From NCBI GenBank assembly GCA_036986275.1, contig BTRG01000076.1, positions 1 through 8,762 of the forward strand: 8,762 nt of DNA. The letters are read 5' to 3'. The DNA comes from BTRG01 sp036986275. GTDB taxonomy: Bacteria > Pseudomonadota > Gammaproteobacteria > Acidiferrobacterales > SZUA-150. Shown here one piece after another: positions 7,633-8,762 of the stretch. Position numbers and translations under genes: made by a program. Numbering within the stretch: the stretch's first letter is position 1; every line of letters starts with the position of its first letter. The notes beneath the pieces were generated by a model. The model worked only from the letters and a program-made list of their open reading frames with translations. It searched no databases and was not told the origin of the DNA.

Positions 7633-7890
7633 ATGACCACATTGAACGCCAGTGATGCCAAACGCGAGTTTGGAGATGTGCTTTTAAAAGCCCAGAAAGC
7701 CCCCGTGAGAATTAACAAAAATGGTAAACCTGTTGCTGTTGTTATATCTGCTACAGAATATGAGCAATTGGAGGCTTTGCGTAAAGATCACCTAAAGGCC
7801 GAAATAAGTGAAGGTATTGCAGACCTTGAGGCAGGCAATGTTTCTAATGGTCTTGATGTATTAAAAAGATTGCGCAAACGGGTAACTTAA
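7633..7890 (+). CDS. Phd/YefM-family type II antitoxin
   Basis: This 85-residue protein should neutralise the toxin encoded directly downstream and repress its own operon. The N-terminal part matches the Phd/YefM DNA-binding fold: NASDAKREFGDVL (5-17), then PVRINKNGKPVAVV and ISATEYEQLEAL. The C-terminal part (from about residue 50) is charged and probably wraps the toxin. I chose ATG 7633 because TGAGG (7621-7625) sits seven bases upstream. A GTG at 7627 in the same frame would add two residues but is too close to that site. The stop is three bases before the toxin ATG. Base composition is lower in GC than cti and the respiratory genes. Family call is confident; DNA binding and pairing are inferred from family and context. 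Confidence 0.92.
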   Translation: MTTLNASDAKREFGDVLLKAQKAPVRINKNGKPVAVVISATEYEQLEALRKDHLKAEISEGIADLEAGNVSNGLDVLKRLRKRVT

Positions 7891-7893
7891 TAA

Positions 7894-8184
7894 ATGCAAA
7901 CGGTCGACTTTACGGATAAAGCCGAACGCGATTTAGAAGAAATCATTGATTTCACTGTTAAGCACTGGAGCAATTCACAAGCCGTTGAGTATATTGATGC
8001 TCTGGAAGAATTGGCGCAAACGCTGGTTGATAATCCTGACATTGGTATAAAGCGTGATAAATTATCAGCGGGGCTGTTCAGTTTCCCCTACCAAAGTCAT
8101 GTCCTGTATTATATAAAAAACTCACGCGGTGTAACGATTGTCAGAGTGCTGCATGCCAGTATGGATCCAGTAAATCACCTTTAA
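7894..8184 (+). CDS. RelE/ParE-superfamily type II toxin
   Basis: This 96-residue protein is the toxin partner. The family signature runs through it: FTDKAERDLEEIIDFT near the N-terminus, then QAVEYIDALEELAQTL, NPDIGIKRDKLSAGLF, SHVLYYI and the terminal VRVLHASMDP. The C-terminal RVLH..MD pattern fits the ParE side of the superfamily, whose studied members poison DNA gyrase, whereas RelE members cut mRNA at the ribosome. Sequence alone does not prove which applies. It starts three bases after the antitoxin stop with only a weak ribosome binding site, so translational coupling is likely, which would keep antitoxin in excess. The length is normal and the frame intact, so the module appears functional. 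Confidence 0.92.
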   Translation: MQTVDFTDKAERDLEEIIDFTVKHWSNSQAVEYIDALEELAQTLVDNPDIGIKRDKLSAGLFSFPYQSHVLYYIKNSRGVTIVRVLHASMDPVNHL

Positions 8185-8244
8185 GTATTATTCCGGAGTT
8201 GCAGCAGAAGCCCGGCAGCGTGACAAGCGGGAAAGGCTGTGCAG

Positions 8245-8529
8245 TTACGTATTTATAGCGCACGCTACCTTGACCTGAACCCCTATATATCTGGCGTTAA
8301 AGGCGGCCCGGTAGTGCCGGTGGACTTCTGCATCCTTTTTTGGAATCAAGATCTCGACTGGATGACCTAACAGTTCGTCGGGACCGTAACCGAACATGTC
8401 CGACAGGGCCTGGTTAACGAATACGATCAATCCATCCTTGTCTACAATGAGGATCCCGGAAGGGGAGGCATGAACGGCTAGCCAAAGCAACTTTTCGGAA
8501 ACATTTTGTGGCTGCGTCGGTTTTTGCAT
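8245..8529 (-). pseudogene. truncated PAS-domain sensor protein
   Basis: The first 80 or so of 94 residues are the N-terminal half of a PAS sensory domain: LLWLAVHASPSGILIVDKDG, then IVFVNQALSDMFGY (35-48), ELLGHPVEILIP (52-63) and HRHYRAAFNAR (70-80). In intact relatives this last helix is followed by the PAS strands with an RKDG-type motif and usually a kinase or diguanylate cyclase output domain. Here the match breaks at about position 8290 and 14 unrelated residues lead to a stop. I found no continuation in the other minus-strand frames down to 8185, so this is a truncation and not a simple frameshift. The start ATG has a good GAGAGGG seven bases upstream. It is convergent with the toxin gene. 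A short expressed PAS protein is possible but less likely. Confidence 0.65.
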
Positions 8530-8546
8530 GGACGGACCCTCTCGAA

Positions 8547-8762
8547 TTAGCGGTCGTCGGTTGTCAAATGCCTGCGGAGTCTTGAAAAACGGCGTTTATT
8601 TTTATTAAAACGCCCTATTATATGGTTTTTCAAATTTCCGTCTCTCCTTAGAGATTTAGCAGATAACACGGGGTCAAATTCTTTTATTTTTGCTGGACCT
8701 TGGCCATCTTCATCTTTATTTTCATCAGAGTAGTGAATTGGAAATGTCTTTAATGTATACCC
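8547..8762 (-). CDS. unidentified basic protein, C-terminal fragment (5' end beyond window)
   Basis: The minus strand is open from the right edge to a TAA at 8549-8547, giving 71 residues with no start in view. The left part is acidic and polar (HYSDENKDEDGQGPAKI), and the C-terminal part is rich in lysine and arginine (FNKNKRRFSRLRRHLTTDDR). No known domain is recognised. It ends 17 bp before the PAS gene start, a spacing usual for an operon, which is the main argument that it is real. Against it, the DNA is AT-rich and a terminator-like hairpin lies within it, so chance openness cannot be excluded. Confidence 0.35.
   Translation of the reverse strand, partial: GYTLKTFPIHYSDENKDEDGQGPAKIKEFDPVLSAKSLRRDGNLKNHIIGRFNKNKRRFSRLRRHLTTDDR
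8582..8633. repeat. nested imperfect palindrome
   Basis: Outer arms TTGAAAAAC (8582-8590) and GTTTTTCAA (8625-8633) are perfect reverse complements. They enclose inner arms GGCGTTT (8591-8597) and AAACGCC (8608-8614). On the left the arms are contiguous; on the right a ten-base unpaired segment (8615-8624) separates them. The structure could fold as a 16-pair stem with a one-sided bulge. Confidence 0.6.
8585..8614 (-). terminator. possible intrinsic terminator on the minus strand
   Basis: Read on the minus strand, GGCGTTT (8614-8608) pairs with AAACGCC (8597-8591) around a ten-base AT-rich loop and is followed at once by GTTTTTC. This is a GC-containing seven-pair stem with a T-tract, as in rho-independent terminators, but it is short. 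It lies inside the partial ORF at 8547-8762, so at most one of the two interpretations is likely to be fully right. Confidence 0.35.

Noticed and set aside
7425..7718. Minus-strand 97-residue frame across the divergent intergenic region
   Set aside because: It overlaps the promoter, operator and antitoxin gene and shows no protein-like motif.
8562..8567. Perfect TTGACA on the minus strand upstream of the PAS gene
   Set aside because: No acceptable -10 box lies 16-18 bp downstream.
8668..8700. GGGGTCAAATTC stretch resembling sequence seen near REP-associated transposases, plus a GGGGTTCAGGTCA stretch near 8266-8284 (minus strand)
   Set aside because: Resemblance is by memory only; there are no target duplications, no transposase and no paired ends in view.

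Overview
This window reads as chromosomal DNA of a gammaproteobacterium that respires with c-type cytochromes. That placement is an inference. It rests on a Pseudomonas/Vibrio-type periplasmic fatty acid cis/trans isomerase, a NapC/NirT-class quinol dehydrogenase, a Tat-exported DMSO-reductase-family molybdoenzyme and moderate GC content. No rRNA, tRNA, CRISPR array or recognisable transposase gene was found.

Positions 1-4930 (minus strand) hold a five-gene respiratory cluster. In transcription order it encodes a membrane-anchored tetraheme NapC/NirT-type cytochrome, a Tat-exported molybdopterin catalytic subunit with an N-terminal [4Fe-4S] site, a 16-cysteine DmsB/PhsB-type ferredoxin subunit, a small exported diheme cytochrome c, and a TorD-family chaperone that runs off the left edge. 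Spacing is tight: 106 bp, then 25 bp, then a 1-bp overlap, then a 28-bp overlap. The set implies a quinol-linked periplasmic oxidoreductase with six hemes, five predicted iron-sulfur clusters and a molybdenum cofactor. It has no NrfD/PsrC-type anchor in view. The substrate cannot be read from the sequence; a sulfur, arsenic or selenium oxyanion is plausible.

Positions 5002-7428 (minus strand) encode Cti, the heme-containing periplasmic cis/trans isomerase of membrane fatty acids. It ends 71 bp before the cytochrome cluster, so the two may share transcription.

Positions 7429-7632 are a divergent intergenic region with a GC-rich hairpin and a clear plus-strand promoter overlapped by a perfect 9-bp inverted repeat. 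This drives a two-gene type II toxin-antitoxin module (7633-8184, plus strand), made of a Phd/YefM-type antitoxin and a RelE/ParE-type toxin. The module is AT-richer than its surroundings, which suggests it was acquired.

Positions 8245-8762 (minus strand) hold a truncated PAS-domain gene. It is preceded by the 3' end of an unidentified basic ORF entering from the right edge, and that ORF contains a nested palindrome that could also act as a terminator.

The most promising novelty is the respiratory cluster: a PsrAB/DmsAB-like catalytic pair apparently wired to a NapC-type cytochrome and an orphan diheme cytochrome.
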